From assembly GCF_001787335.1 (NCBI RefSeq), contig NZ_CP014674.1:1000501-1064500 (forward strand): DNA of 64,000 bases, given 5' to 3'. The notes below the pieces were generated by a model, which was given only the letters and a program-made list of their open reading frames with translations, ran no database searches and was not told where the DNA came from. This DNA is from Kozakia baliensis. GTDB lineage: Bacteria > Pseudomonadota > Alphaproteobacteria > Acetobacterales > Acetobacteraceae. The first letter of the stretch is position 1. Every line of letters begins with the position of its first letter. Shown piece by piece: positions 1 to 9,269 of this stretch. The position numbers and the translations under genes were made by a program.

Positions 1-542
1 GCATTTCAAGCGTGGCCTCTTTCTATATCGGGCGCGTCGATCTGTTGATCGATCAGGAGATTGACCAACGTGTGGCGCAGAAAGACCCTCGCAGCTCGGA
101 ACTTCAGGCGCTTCGCGGCAAGATCGCCATTGCAAACGCGACTTTGGCTTATGCACATTGGCAGCAGGTGCGGAACAGTGAGCGCTGGAAGAAGCTCGAA
201 GCCAAAGGCGGGAATGTCCAGCGGTTGCTTTGGGCCAGCACGAGCAGCAAGGACAAAAGCTATAGCGATGTCATGTATGTGGACGAACTGATCGCGCCCG
301 AGACGGTCAACACGATGCCTCTGTCGACATTCGAAGCTTTCCGAGATCATGGTCATCCAGAGAAGATCATGGATATCAATGTCGCGACGGCGAAATCCAG
401 GCTGAATGCATTGGCGCAATGCGGCATCGACCTAAACAAGGTAACGGACTGCTTGCTGCGCGAAGGCTTGCAGGGTTTCGATAAGGCTTTCGATAAGCTT
501 CACGACACGCTTGCAAACAAGATGAAAGCGCTGGCCGCCTGA
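1..542 (+). CDS. tal: Transaldolase, C-terminal part (cut by window edge)
   Basis: The reading frame is open from the first bases, so the gene starts before the window; the GTG at 12 is probably an internal valine. The visible 176 residues match the C-terminal half of the transaldolase class found in actinobacteria and alphaproteobacteria: SFYIGRVD, then GKIAIANATLAY, then LLWASTSSKDKSYSDVMYV and APETVNTMPLSTFEAF. The last two form the phosphate-binding and substrate-closing part of the barrel. Transaldolase moves a dihydroxyacetone unit between sugar phosphates in the non-oxidative pentose phosphate pathway. In many acetic acid bacteria this domain is fused to glucose-6-phosphate isomerase; here it stops right after the transaldolase domain, so the enzyme is unfused at its C-terminus. 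It converges on the cytochrome gene with a 4-bp gap. The active-site lysine lies in the missing half. Confidence 0.88.
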   Translation, partial: ISSVASFYIGRVDLLIDQEIDQRVAQKDPRSSELQALRGKIAIANATLAYAHWQQVRNSERWKKLEAKGGNVQRLLWASTSSKDKSYSDVMYVDELIAPETVNTMPLSTFEAFRDHGHPEKIMDINVATAKSRLNALAQCGIDLNKVTDCLLREGLQGFDKAFDKLHDTLANKMKALAA

Positions 543-546
543 TGGG

Positions 547-1041
547 TTAGGGGAGAGGTTGTCGGCGGTCTAACCGTTCGCGCTCTTCCCGTACCGCTTC
601 GCTGGAGAGATGGTGGCTTCGTTCGGCGGCGATATCTTCCGCCGTGAAATGGGGAGGCGAGGCGGTCTGCCCTTGTTGGGCTACCCATGTTAAAATTCGG
701 GCGATTTTCTTATCGCTCAAGTTTCGAAAATTCGGCATGGACCAGGAAAATTCCTGATCGTGCACGTTAATCGGGCCGCTGAGGCCATTCAGCAAAACAT
801 GCATGACATAACGCTTACCCTCGGGCGTCTGCGCGATTTGGTCGATACGACCGAAGAGCGGGGGCGTTTCGTTGGCTTGACCACGTCCGCCGTGATGGCA
901 GATGCCACATTCGTCATTATAATCTCGCCAGCCTAAATCGGTTCGGTTGGCGTGCCAGCGATTCAGAACGAAACCGCCGACCATGAGCAGTGCCAGAGTA
1001 AGAGGAAGGCGCAGCGAACGGTCGAGCATGGGGAGTGGCAT
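547..1041 (-). CDS. Membrane-anchored c-type cytochrome
   Basis: A 164-residue protein with an N-terminal hydrophobic segment (LTLALLMVGGFVL, residues about 11-23) that serves as signal or anchor, followed by one heme c motif CGICHH about 35 residues later. The methionine in WSMPNFRNLSDKKIARIL is the likely second heme ligand. This is the arrangement of monoheme cytochrome c domains that pass electrons in the periplasm. I chose the ATG at 1041 because a GGAGG lies upstream, although the spacing is slightly long, and because longer frames would run over the start of the divergent thymidine kinase gene. The tail after residue 120 is charged and probably disordered. The electron partner is not evident from neighbours. 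Confidence 0.75.
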   Translation of the reverse strand: MPLPMLDRSLRLPLTLALLMVGGFVLNRWHANRTDLGWRDYNDECGICHHGGRGQANETPPLFGRIDQIAQTPEGKRYVMHVLLNGLSGPINVHDQEFSWSMPNFRNLSDKKIARILTWVAQQGQTASPPHFTAEDIAAERSHHLSSEAVREERERLDRRQPLP

Positions 1042-1144
1042 GTTTTGTAAAAAACACCTCCGGCGTTCGGACTGCAAGCTTTTAGCATATCGCATATCAT
1101 CCGGGTTCGTGCTTTTGTCGCCGACTTTGTGCGAGGGAGAATGC

Positions 1145-1678
1145 ATGTCACGCGGGTTTTTGACTGTTTATGCCGGTCCGATGTTTGCCGGGAAATCCGC
1201 TTATCTGATTGAAGCCGCCGCTCATGCCGACAACGTGCTTTGCCTTGCGCCGGCTTTCGATGTGCGTTCCGGCCAGCGATTACATAGCCGGACCGGTGTT
1301 TCGCGCCCCGCTCGCTCAATCGAAGAATGGCCGCAGGACGCGCGTGATTTCTCCGATATCGTGATTGATGAAAGCCATTTTCTTGTCTCGCCTTATTATC
1401 GTGGCGATGTGGTTGCCGATATCTTATCGGCGCGTGACGGGGGATTGAACATCGTAGCGGGCGGGCTCGACACCGACTACCATCAGGAGGCTTTCCCCGT
1501 CATGACGCGCCTTATGGCGGCGGCGGATCGGACTGTTATGCTGCAAGCACGTTGTCATGCTTGTGGCGCGCCAGCACGGTGGACAGCGAAAAAACGTGAA
1601 ACCGGGCATGTTTTGGAAACGGGCGACGCCGATCTTTACGAAGCGCGATGCGACGCCCATTGGACGCTGCCGGAATAA
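1145..1678 (+). CDS. tdk: Thymidine kinase
   Basis: A 177-residue type II thymidine kinase of normal family length. It has the P-loop GPMFAGKSAYLI at residues 9-20, the magnesium/base site DIVIDESHF, and the lasso-like GGLDTDYHQEAFP. A C-terminal zinc ribbon follows, with CHAC near residue 139 and a later cysteine and histidine (EARCDAHW). It phosphorylates thymidine to dTMP in nucleotide salvage. The start is the ATG preceded by GAGGGAG seven bases upstream; the open frame extends further back but overlaps the divergent cytochrome gene. It is monocistronic as far as can be seen and converges on the FKBP gene. Confidence 0.92.
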   Translation: MSRGFLTVYAGPMFAGKSAYLIEAAAHADNVLCLAPAFDVRSGQRLHSRTGVSRPARSIEEWPQDARDFSDIVIDESHFLVSPYYRGDVVADILSARDGGLNIVAGGLDTDYHQEAFPVMTRLMAAADRTVMLQARCHACGAPARWTAKKRETGHVLETGDADLYEARCDAHWTLPE

Positions 1679-1751
1679 CCGGCAGAACCTTGCGGCCCGC
1701 TACCTAACATAAGGTCAAAACGCAGCCGCAGGTTTGGAGGACGAGATGCGA

Positions 1752-2243
1752 TTACTGTTCTTGCCCGCCAACGCCCAGAAGCTGGATGCGGAAGACGAGT
1801 GGGGAGTTCGGCGGGATGATACCCATCGAACGTTTGCCGTAACCGAGTTGAGGCGGCACATAGAGCATCCAGCTATCGCCGACATGCATCATGGGTAGCG
1901 CTTCCATCCAGCCCTGCACCAATCCATCAAGCGGCATTTGCATGTAAGCGCCGTTGCCATGCTGATCGGAGCTATCGAAGATGCCGCCATCGGGCAGGCG
2001 ACCTTCGTAGATCAGCATCATCATCTGGCCTTTATGCGGAGAATCTCCGTTTTTCGGGCCGGATTGCAGCACTTTGTAGGCGAGACCGTCGGGTAGTGTT
2101 TTCACGCCGGGTTCGGCGCGCACCTTGGCCATGAACTGTTCGGGTGTAAGCTCTTTTTCTTCCTTGGGGCCGGAACAGGCCACCAAAGCTAAGAGCGTCC
2201 CGCTCAGTGCGAGATACGGTGACAGACGAAAACGACGTTTCAT
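1752..2243 (-). CDS. FKBP-type peptidyl-prolyl isomerase lipoprotein
   Basis: A 163-residue secreted protein. Its signal peptide ends in the lipobox LVAC (cysteine 23), so it is probably lipidated and membrane anchored facing the periplasm. The FKBP domain follows: LIYEGRLPDGGIFDSSDQ, then LVQGWMEALPMMHVGDSW, then VPPQLGYGKRSMGIIPPNSPLVF. This is the usual order for FklB/FkpA-like folding catalysts, which speed cis-trans isomerisation at proline. It begins 19 bp after argG on the same strand with a CGGAG ribosome site, so it may be co-transcribed with argG, though no functional link is apparent. Confidence 0.88.
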   Translation of the reverse strand: MKRRFRLSPYLALSGTLLALVACSGPKEEKELTPEQFMAKVRAEPGVKTLPDGLAYKVLQSGPKNGDSPHKGQMMMLIYEGRLPDGGIFDSSDQHGNGAYMQMPLDGLVQGWMEALPMMHVGDSWMLYVPPQLGYGKRSMGIIPPNSPLVFRIQLLGVGGQEQ

Positions 2244-2262
2244 AAAAACTCCGTACGATGGC

Positions 2263-3492
2263 TTAGAGAGCGCCGCCGGTACGGCCGATCTGGCCTCCGA
2301 GGCGCAGGCGCAGGGCGTTCAGCTTGATGAATCCCTGTGCGTCGAGCTGGTTGTAAGCGCCTTCGTCCTCTTCAAACGTCACGACGCGCGTGTCATAAAG
2401 GCTGTTGGGGCTTTCGCGTCCAACGCAGATGACGTTGCCCTTATAGAGCTTCAAGCGCACACGACCTGTAACCGATTGCTGGCTCGTATCGATCAGCGCT
2501 TGCAGCATCCGTCGCTCAGGCGAGAACCAGAAGCCGTTATAAATGATTTCCGCATAGCGTGGCATCAGGCTGTCTTTGAGATGCATCGCTTCACGATCGA
2601 GCGTGATGGATTCGATGGCGCGGTGTGCCGCAAGCAGAATAGTGCCGCCCGGCGTTTCGTAAATGCCCCGAGATTTCATGCCGACGAAACGGTTCTCGAC
2701 CAGATCGAGGCGACCGATTCCGTTGTCGTGGCCGAGCTTGTTCAAGTGGGTGAGCAGATTAGCGGGCGAGAGTTCTTTGCCATTGATGGCGACCGGATCG
2801 CCCGATTTGAAATCAATGGTGATTTCCGTTGCAACATCCGGTGCGGCTTCTGGCGAGATGGTGCGTTGAAAGACGATTTCGTCCGGCGCTACGGCGGGAT
2901 CTTCGAGGATTTTACCTTCGGAAGAAGAATGCAGCAGGTTGGCATCTACCGAGAAAGGCGCTTCGCCGCGCTTATCTTTCGTGACGGGAATCTGATTAGC
3001 CTCGGCGAACGCCAGGAGTTTAGTGCGCGAGGTCAAATCCCACTCGCGCCACGGAGCGATCACCTTCACATCCGGCTTCAGGGCATAATAGGCCAGTTCG
3101 AAGCGGACTTGGTCGTTTCCTTTGCCGGTCGCACCATGGGCGACGGCATCCGCACCGACCATTTTGGCGATTTCGATCTGGCGTTGCGCGATCAGCGGGC
3201 GTGCGATGGACGTGCCGAGAAGATATTGCCCTTCATACAGCGCGTTGGCGCGGAACATCGGGAAGACGAAATCCTTCACAAAGGTTTCGCGCAAATCTTC
3301 GACGAAGATATCCTTCACGCCGAACATCTCGGCTTTCTTGCGAGCGGGTTCTAGCTCTTCGCCTTGGCCCAAATCGGCTGTGAAGGTGACGACCTCGCAG
3401 CCATATTCTTTCTGGAGCCAACGCAAAATGACGGAGGTGTCGAGCCCGCCCGAGTAGGCGAGAACAACTTTTTTAACGTCTCGGGCGGTCAT
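2263..3492 (-). CDS. argG: Argininosuccinate synthase
   Basis: A 409-residue protein of standard size. The ATP-binding N-terminus reads [18 protein letters not shown], and the citrulline/aspartate region includes [13 protein letters not shown]. It joins citrulline and aspartate using ATP, the seventh step of arginine synthesis, in the cytoplasm. The start is the ATG giving MTARDVKK, with AAGGA about 11 bases upstream. An in-frame upstream codon would add 19 residues that have no counterpart in the family. It lies downstream of rlmN on the same strand with a 69-bp gap. Confidence 0.96.
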   Translation of the reverse strand: MTARDVKKVVLAYSGGLDTSVILRWLQKEYGCEVVTFTADLGQGEELEPARKKAEMFGVKDIFVEDLRETFVKDFVFPMFRANALYEGQYLLGTSIARPLIAQRQIEIAKMVGADAVAHGATGKGNDQVRFELAYYALKPDVKVIAPWREWDLTSRTKLLAFAEANQIPVTKDKRGEAPFSVDANLLHSSSEGKILEDPAVAPDEIVFQRTISPEAAPDVATEITIDFKSGDPVAINGKELSPANLLTHLNKLGHDNGIGRLDLVENRFVGMKSRGIYETPGGTILLAAHRAIESITLDREAMHLKDSLMPRYAEIIYNGFWFSPERRMLQALIDTSQQSVTGRVRLKLYKGNVICVGRESPNSLYDTRVVTFEEDEGAYNQLDAQGFIKLNALRLRLGGQIGRTGGAL

Positions 3493-3561
3493 CGAGCCAA
3501 AGTTCCTTATGGTCGTTAGATTTGCGTGCCTTTTAGCATTCCCCGGCAAGCGGGGCCAGCC

Positions 3562-4752
3562 TTAGACCGTCTCGGCTTCAGCGCGCCGTGCACGTTGGCT
3601 TTCCGTGCGTAACTGCCCGCAAGCGGCGAGAATATCTCGTCCACGCGGCATACGAATGGGAGAAGCGAACCCGGCATCCATGACGATTTTCGAGAATTTC
3701 GCCAATTGTTCTTTGGTGGACGGCTTGAAGTCCGAACCCGGCCAGGGATTGAACGGAATCAGATTGACCTTGGCAGGCAGGCCGCGAATGAGGCGCACCA
3801 ATTCGCGTGCATCGGCTTCGCTATCGTTGATTCCGCGCAGCATAATATATTCGAACGTAAGACGCCGAGAGTTCGACGCTGCCGGGTAACGCTGACAGGC
3901 GGCGATCAGCTCTTCGATCGGATATTTGCGATTGAGCGGGACGATTTGATCGCGCAATTCGTTCGTCACGGCATGGAGTGAGATGGCGAGATTGACGCCC
4001 AACTCATCGCCGCAGCGATCCATCATCGGCACGACACCGGAGGTCGAAAGCGTGATGCGGCGACGGGAGAGGGCGATGCCTTCGCCATCCATGATGATCT
4101 TCATCGCCTTAGCGACATTGTCGTAATTATAGAGCGGCTCGCCCATTCCCATCAGCACGATCGTGGAAAGCAGGCGCGGCGTATCGCCCTTGGGGCTAGG
4201 CCATTCGCCATAGCTGTCTCGTGCGGCCATGAACTGCCCGACGATTTCCGCAGCGCCCAGATTGCGCACCAGCTTTTGTGTGCCGGTATGGCAGAAGGTG
4301 CAGGAAAGCGTGCAGCCGACTTGCGAGGAAATGCAGACCGCGCCACGGTCTTCACGGCGGTCTGGAATATAAACGGTTTCCGCCTCTTGTCCGTCGCGGA
4401 AACGGAAAAGAAATTTGCGTGTGTCGTCGCTGGATGTCTGTTCGGTCGTAGTAGCCGGGCGCCCGACGACGAAGCGTTCCGCGAGTTTGGCCTGAAGCGG
4501 TTTGGCGATGCTGCTCATGCGCTCGAAATCGGTCGCGCCTTGATGATAGATCCAATGCCAAAGCTGCTTGGCGCGGAAGGGCTTTTCGCCGATTTCCGCC
4601 AACTCCGCGATAAGCTCTTCACGCGAAAGCCCGACCAGATCGCGTCGCCCATCCGCCAAAGTTGCGGGAGGGGGCGCGAAAAGCGCGGATTTCGCTTGAA
4701 TGCGAAGGCGTTCCTGTTCGTTCAGGTCGATTTCATGCGCAATGTCGGACAT
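3562..4752 (-). CDS. rlmN: Dual-specificity 23S rRNA/tRNA adenine-C2 methyltransferase
   Basis: A 396-residue radical SAM protein. The iron-sulfur motif is the CxxxCxxC in CTLSCTFC (near residue 147), preceded by ISSQVG. The rest matches RlmN: VLMGMGEPLYNYDNV, ISLHAVTNELRDQIVPLN and a late catalytic cysteine in AACGQLR. It makes 2-methyladenosine at A2503 of 23S rRNA and A37 of some tRNAs, using two SAM molecules and a methyl-cysteine intermediate. The N-terminal domain (EELIAELAEIGEKPFRAKQ) is the RNA-binding part. It sits between tlyA and argG, all on the minus strand. Confidence 0.95.
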   Translation of the reverse strand: MSDIAHEIDLNEQERLRIQAKSALFAPPPATLADGRRDLVGLSREELIAELAEIGEKPFRAKQLWHWIYHQGATDFERMSSIAKPLQAKLAERFVVGRPATTTEQTSSDDTRKFLFRFRDGQEAETVYIPDRREDRGAVCISSQVGCTLSCTFCHTGTQKLVRNLGAAEIVGQFMAARDSYGEWPSPKGDTPRLLSTIVLMGMGEPLYNYDNVAKAMKIIMDGEGIALSRRRITLSTSGVVPMMDRCGDELGVNLAISLHAVTNELRDQIVPLNRKYPIEELIAACQRYPAASNSRRLTFEYIMLRGINDSEADARELVRLIRGLPAKVNLIPFNPWPGSDFKPSTKEQLAKFSKIVMDAGFASPIRMPRGRDILAACGQLRTESQRARRAEAETV

Positions 4753-4829
4753 GGGCGCTGCTCTATCATGAAAGACGAGGCGGAAAGCAAGAAAAACCGC
4801 GCGTCCTTATCCGCTTTAACGACGGATTT

Positions 4830-5570
4830 TTAGTCCCGTTTGCGCGCTGCGATCAAAAACTCCCGATTGCCCTCGGGGCCAGTGATCGGGCTTGCTTCAA
4901 TTCCCAATACTTCCCAATCTGGGAGCTCCTTCCACCATTCTTCGATTTCACGGCAAACGCGATCATGCACTTCAGGATCGCGCACGACGCCCTTAGCGCC
5001 GATTTCTGCGCGCCCCGCTTCGAATTGTGGCTTGATCAGCGCTACAGCCCAGGCTTGCGGACGGCAAAGAGAAAGAGCGGCCGGTAGCACGGTGCGCAAT
5101 CCAATAAAGCTGGCATCGCAGACGACAACATCGATCGGATCGGGAATTTGTTCATGCGTCAGAGCGCGAGCGTTGGTCTTTTCCAAGACGACAACACGCG
5201 GGTCGGATCGGATTTTCCATGCTAACTGGCCATGCCCGACATCGACAGCGTAAACTTTTTCAGCGCCATGCGTGAGAAGAACATCGGTAAAGCCACCGGT
5301 CGAAGCGCCGACATCGACGCATGTGCAACCGGTTGGGTCTAAATCGAAATGTTCGAGGGCGTGGGCGAGTTTCAGGCCGCCGCGCGACACCCAAGGATGA
5401 TCTTGCCCGCGAACGGCGAGAGGCGCGTCTTCGGCAAGATTATCTCCTGCTTTGGCGACGCGTTTCTCACCGTTGAACACAAGCCCGGCCATGATGAGCG
5501 CTTGCGCGCGTGCGCGGCTTTCGACAAGGCCGCGCTCGACCAGCAACACATCGGCGCGGCGTTTGGCCAT
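4830..5570 (-). CDS. tlyA: TlyA family rRNA methyltransferase / putative hemolysin
   Basis: A 246-residue protein with an S4 RNA-binding domain at residues 1-60 (RADVLLVERGLVESRARAQ) followed by an FtsJ-like methyltransferase fold (VDVGASTGGFTDVLL at about 85-99, then VVVCDASFIGLRTVLPA). Members methylate the 2'-O of ribose in 16S and 23S rRNA, though the family has often been labelled hemolysin. It begins one base after the dxs stop codon, so it is the last gene of the xseB-ispA-dxs-tlyA unit. This linkage is seen in other alphaproteobacteria. Confidence 0.9.
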   Translation of the reverse strand: MAKRRADVLLVERGLVESRARAQALIMAGLVFNGEKRVAKAGDNLAEDAPLAVRGQDHPWVSRGGLKLAHALEHFDLDPTGCTCVDVGASTGGFTDVLLTHGAEKVYAVDVGHGQLAWKIRSDPRVVVLEKTNARALTHEQIPDPIDVVVCDASFIGLRTVLPAALSLCRPQAWAVALIKPQFEAGRAEIGAKGVVRDPEVHDRVCREIEEWWKELPDWEVLGIEASPITGPEGNREFLIAARKRD

Positions 5571-5571
5571 A

Positions 5572-7566
5572 TCAGGCAGTTTGCTGCGCGAGATCGACGC
5601 CCAAAGCGGAAGCCGCCGTGGAGACGATATGGCGCGCGTTCAGGCCAGCCTGATCATACTGCACGTCCGGGAGGTTATGATCGATATAGATATCCGGCAG
5701 CGCCATGGGACGGAACTTCACTTCATCGAGCAGGCCTGTTTCCGCCAGATGGCGAACGACGAGGCTGCTGAAGCCGCCAGCGGCGCCTTCTTCGATCGTG
5801 ATGAGAACATCGTGCTGACGCGCCAACTGCTCCACCAGTACTGTGTCGATCGGCTTGGCGAAACGGGCATCCGCCACGGTGGTGGGCACACCTTGCGCAG
5901 CTAGATGGTCGGCAGCTTTAAGGGATTCGTGCAGACGGGTGCCAAGCGAGAGAATCGCCACACCCTTCTTCGAATCAGGGCTGCGGTGAGCTTCGCGAAC
6001 GATGCGACCCTTGCCGATTTCGAGGATTTCGCCTGCTTCCGGCAGTTCCAGCCCGACACCGCTACCGCGCGGATAACGCAGGGCAATCGGGCCTTGGTCA
6101 TGGACGCAAGCCGTGGCCGTCATGTGCGTCAGTTCGACTTCGTCACTCGGCGCCATGACCGTCATGTTCGGCAGGCAACAGAGATAGTTCAGATCGAACG
6201 AACCCGCATGAGTCGCGCCGTCGGCGCCGACAAGACCTGCGCGGTCGATGGCGAAGCGGACCGGCAAGTTCTGGAGCGCCACGTCATGGACAACTTGATC
6301 GTATGCGCGCTGCAGGAAGGTGGAGTAGATCGCGCAGAAAGGACGCAGACCTTCCGTCGCCATGCCTGCCGCGAAAGTAACGGCGTGCTGCTCGGCAATG
6401 CCGACATCGAAGAAACGCTCGGGATGCGCCTTGGCGAACTTGTCCAATCCCGTGCCCGAAGGCATCGCCGCAGTGATGGCGGCGAGGCGATCATCCGTTG
6501 CGGCGCGACGCAGAAGTTCGCGCGCGAAGACGGACGTATAGCTCGGGGGACCGGCAGGGGCCTTTTTCTGCTCACCGGTGATGACGTTGAAACGGCTGAC
6601 GGCATGATATTTGTCGCCCGCCGCTTCGGCTGGCTTATAGCCGCGGCCCTTCTCGGTGATGATGTGTAGCAGCACGGGGCCTTCATCAGCCTCGCGCAGG
6701 TTGCGCAAGATCGGCACGAGTTGGTTCATATCGTGACCGTTGACCGGGCCGACATAGTAGAAACCAAGTTCTTCGAAAAGCGTGCCGCCTGTGATCAGGC
6801 CGCGCGTCAGTTCATCGGCGCGTTTGGCGGTGCGTTCGAGGCGTGAGGGAAGGCGCTTGGCCATTTTCCCAGCCAGATCGCGCAGGCTCAGGAACTGACG
6901 CGATGTCATCAGGTGTGAGAGATAGTTCGACATCGAGCCGACCGGCGGCGCAATGGACATCTCGTTATCGTTGAGAATGACGATCAGGCGTTTCGCACCG
7001 GGACCTGCGACGGCGGCGTTGTTCATGGCTTCGTACGCCATACCCGCCGAAATCGAACCGTCGCCGATAACGGCGATGACATTGCGTTCCTTGTAGGAAG
7101 GATCTTCCTCAGCGCGCAAATGATGCGCCACAGCCATGCCAAGACCGGCGGAAATGGAAGTGGAGGAATGAGCCGCGCCGAACGGATCGTATTCGCTTTC
7201 CGCACGGCGCGTGAAGCCGGACAGACCTTCCGGCTGGCGAAGCGTGCGGATACGCGGGCGGCGACCGGTCAGGATTTTGTGGGGATAGGCTTGATGGCCG
7301 ACATCCCAGATAATGCGATCGTCGGGGGTATTGAAGACGGCGTGGAGTGCCACGGTGAGTTCCACCACGCCGAGCGACGCGCCGAGATGGCCGCCGGTGG
7401 TCGAAACGGCGTCAACCGTTTCCGAGCGCAGCTCGTCGGCCAACTGCCTAAGTTGATCGTTGGAGAAATTGCGCAGGTCATGGGGATAGCTGACGCGATC
7501 GAGATGCGGATAGCGTCCCATGGTGGGGATGTCGGAGGCCGAATTAGTCTTGCTTTTTTCGCTCAT
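5572..7566 (-). CDS. dxs: 1-deoxy-D-xylulose-5-phosphate synthase
   Basis: A 664-residue thiamine diphosphate enzyme that condenses pyruvate and glyceraldehyde 3-phosphate, the entry step of the MEP isoprenoid pathway. Visible motifs are the thiamine site [15 protein letters not shown] with its later asparagine, the catalytic histidine in GGHLGASLG, and the transketolase pyrimidine domain ([18 protein letters not shown]). I chose the ATG giving MSEKSKTN because AGGA lies about nine bases upstream and it leaves a few bases after ispA. An upstream ATG at 7593 would add nine residues and overlap ispA. The order xseB-ispA-dxs is conserved in many proteobacteria and feeds hopanoid, quinone and undecaprenol synthesis. 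Confidence 0.95.
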   Translation of the reverse strand: MSEKSKTNSASDIPTMGRYPHLDRVSYPHDLRNFSNDQLRQLADELRSETVDAVSTTGGHLGASLGVVELTVALHAVFNTPDDRIIWDVGHQAYPHKILTGRRPRIRTLRQPEGLSGFTRRAESEYDPFGAAHSSTSISAGLGMAVAHHLRAEEDPSYKERNVIAVIGDGSISAGMAYEAMNNAAVAGPGAKRLIVILNDNEMSIAPPVGSMSNYLSHLMTSRQFLSLRDLAGKMAKRLPSRLERTAKRADELTRGLITGGTLFEELGFYYVGPVNGHDMNQLVPILRNLREADEGPVLLHIITEKGRGYKPAEAAGDKYHAVSRFNVITGEQKKAPAGPPSYTSVFARELLRRAATDDRLAAITAAMPSGTGLDKFAKAHPERFFDVGIAEQHAVTFAAGMATEGLRPFCAIYSTFLQRAYDQVVHDVALQNLPVRFAIDRAGLVGADGATHAGSFDLNYLCCLPNMTVMAPSDEVELTHMTATACVHDQGPIALRYPRGSGVGLELPEAGEILEIGKGRIVREAHRSPDSKKGVAILSLGTRLHESLKAADHLAAQGVPTTVADARFAKPIDTVLVEQLARQHDVLITIEEGAAGGFSSLVVRHLAETGLLDEVKFRPMALPDIYIDHNLPDVQYDQAGLNARHIVSTAASALGVDLAQQTA

Positions 7567-7570
7567 TTTC

Positions 7571-8497
7571 TCAATTCCTGCGCTCGACGACATATCGTGC
7601 CAGCGCCCTTAACGCCGCAGCCTGCTCATTGAATGGTGCGAGCGCGGCAGTCGCGCGTTCGGATAAAAGACGCGCTTCGTTGCGCGCGCCTTCAATGCCC
7701 AATAGCGAGACATAAGTGGATTTTCCAGCGGCTTCGTCTTTTCCCGCCGTTTTGCCGAGTTCTTCTGCGCTGGCGGTTGTATCGAGCACGTCGTCCGCCA
7801 CTTGGAACGCCGTGCCGAGATCGCGCCCGTAAGCGCAGATGGCCTCGCGCTGCGCCGCCGAAGCGCGGCCTAAAATAGCGCCAGCCTCAGCGGAATAGCG
7901 GATCAAAGCCCCGGTTTTCATGGCATGAAGGCGGCGCACCTGATCCAAGGGGAGGGCGCGTCCTTCGCCTCGGATGTCAACAACCTGACCGCCGACCATG
8001 CCAGCCGCACCCGAAGCCTTCGCTAAGGCGCTGACGAGAGCGACTCGGATGGCGGGGTCGGGATCCGTTGCTTCGTCGGCGAGAATTTCGAAAGCGGAAG
8101 TCTGCAGCGCGTCTCCTGCTAGGATGGCCATCGCCTCGTCGAACTGACGATGCGTGGAGGGGCGCCCGCGACGCAGATCGTCGTCATCCATGGCGGGGAG
8201 ATCGTCATGCACAAGGCTGTAAGCGTGTAGCATCTCGACGGAGGCTGCGATGCGTAGGGCGGCAGCATGGTTCGCACCGAACAACTGCGCGACTTCGGTG
8301 ACGAGATAGCCACGCAGACGTTTGCCACCGCCGAGCGCGGCGTAGCGCATGGCTTCGATCAGAACCGATTCGTCGCCCGGCACCATCGGCAGCAACACAT
8401 CGATGGTGTTTTCGATTTCACCGGCGGCGATTTTAAGCGAAGCGGCAAGATCGGCAGGCGAGGCGACGCGCTCTAAGGTGGTTTTGTCGAAAGTCAT
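7571..8497 (-). CDS. ispA: Farnesyl (polyprenyl) diphosphate synthase
   Basis: A 308-residue all-helical prenyltransferase. The first aspartate-rich motif is [17 protein letters not shown] (near residue 95) and the second is FQVADDVLD (near residue 232), the paired magnesium sites for the allylic and homoallylic diphosphates. The two-residue insertion within the first motif (DDxxxxD) is typical of bacterial FPP synthases. It extends dimethylallyl diphosphate with isopentenyl diphosphate to C15. The start overlaps the xseB stop by four bases (ATGA), indicating translational coupling. Product length cannot be read with certainty from motifs. Confidence 0.93.
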   Translation of the reverse strand: MTFDKTTLERVASPADLAASLKIAAGEIENTIDVLLPMVPGDESVLIEAMRYAALGGGKRLRGYLVTEVAQLFGANHAAALRIAASVEMLHAYSLVHDDLPAMDDDDLRRGRPSTHRQFDEAMAILAGDALQTSAFEILADEATDPDPAIRVALVSALAKASGAAGMVGGQVVDIRGEGRALPLDQVRRLHAMKTGALIRYSAEAGAILGRASAAQREAICAYGRDLGTAFQVADDVLDTTASAEELGKTAGKDEAAGKSTYVSLLGIEGARNEARLLSERATAALAPFNEQAAALRALARYVVERRN

Positions 8498-8757
8498 CGC
8501 GTTGCTCCGGCGCTGGTTTCTTCAAGATCGGGCAAAGGAGTCGATTCAAGCCCACCATCGTCACGCTGCACGATAGCGCGCACGCGCATTTCCGCTTCGC
8601 CAAGTTTTGCATCGCAATGACGGCGCAAAGCCGCGCCACGCTCGTAAGCGCTGATGGCGTCTTCCAGCTTCATCTGGCCGCCCTCTAGGCCACGCACGAT
8701 TTTTTCGAGTTCCGCCAAGGCGTCCTCGAAAGAGAGTCGTGAAATGTTCTCTTCCAT
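8494..8757 (-). CDS. xseB: Exodeoxyribonuclease VII small subunit
   Basis: An 87-residue helical protein with the family core FEDALAELEKIVRGLEGG and LEDAISAYERGAALRRHC. XseB pairs with XseA to degrade single-stranded DNA from both ends. The ATG at 8757 gives the usual length; a GTG at 8781 would add eight residues. It is the first gene of the xseB-ispA-dxs-tlyA unit. Confidence 0.9.
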   Translation of the reverse strand: MEENISRLSFEDALAELEKIVRGLEGGQMKLEDAISAYERGAALRRHCDAKLGEAEMRVRAIVQRDDGGLESTPLPDLEETSAGATR

Positions 8758-8871
8758 GCCGTGTCTGCCGTTCCGCTCCACAGTTCTACAGATGCCGACG
8801 CGTCGGACGGCTTAAGTTCCGGGAGGGATACTCTCTACGCGCGCATTCTCCAAGCCCAACCTGTCGCGCGT

Positions 8872-9144
8872 TCATAAAGAACTCGACGAAGATGCTGTTT
8901 CTGGCGGAGTTTTTCGGCGGATGACGAAGGAAAGCACAGGGCCTTCTTCCCCAAACGCGATAAGCGCATGGCCCGTTTCACGGCAGAAAGATTGAAAATC
9001 CGCCACACTGGCACGGTCCGTCGCCAAGACGCGCAATTTTGCGCCAGGAGACATGTCACGCAAGAGCCGGTGGGCTTTCAGAACGGGCAGCGGGCAGCTG
9101 AGACCACGCACATCGAGCAAGGTTTCGGAGGAGGGGGTCGTCAT
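8872..9144 (-). CDS. TusA-family sulfur carrier protein
   Basis: A 90-residue protein with the TusA/SirA signature: LLDVRGLSCPLPVLKAHR, where the CP motif cysteine carries the persulfide, followed by PGAKLRVLATDRAS and the short beta-alpha-beta-alpha-beta fold. Family members pass sulfur in tRNA thiolation, molybdenum cofactor synthesis or sulfur oxidation. The neighbours do not identify which. The ATG at 9144 is preferred on family length; an ATG at 9180 would add 12 residues. Neither has a strong ribosome site. Confidence 0.85.
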   Translation of the reverse strand: MTTPSSETLLDVRGLSCPLPVLKAHRLLRDMSPGAKLRVLATDRASVADFQSFCRETGHALIAFGEEGPVLSFVIRRKTPPETASSSSSL

Positions 9145-9269
9145 TTCGTGATTATGCCAGTTAAGGCGAAAAGGTTTCAAGTTTGCTCACTGTGGCGCAT
9201 ATGTCGCTTTACTGTTTTCACAATCGCCCTCTACATGGGTAATTATCAAAAAAACGAACAAGGCAGAAA

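Noticed and set aside
2125-3354. Long plus-strand frame opposite argG
   Set aside because: It is an antisense shadow of a conserved gene with no domain or ribosome site.
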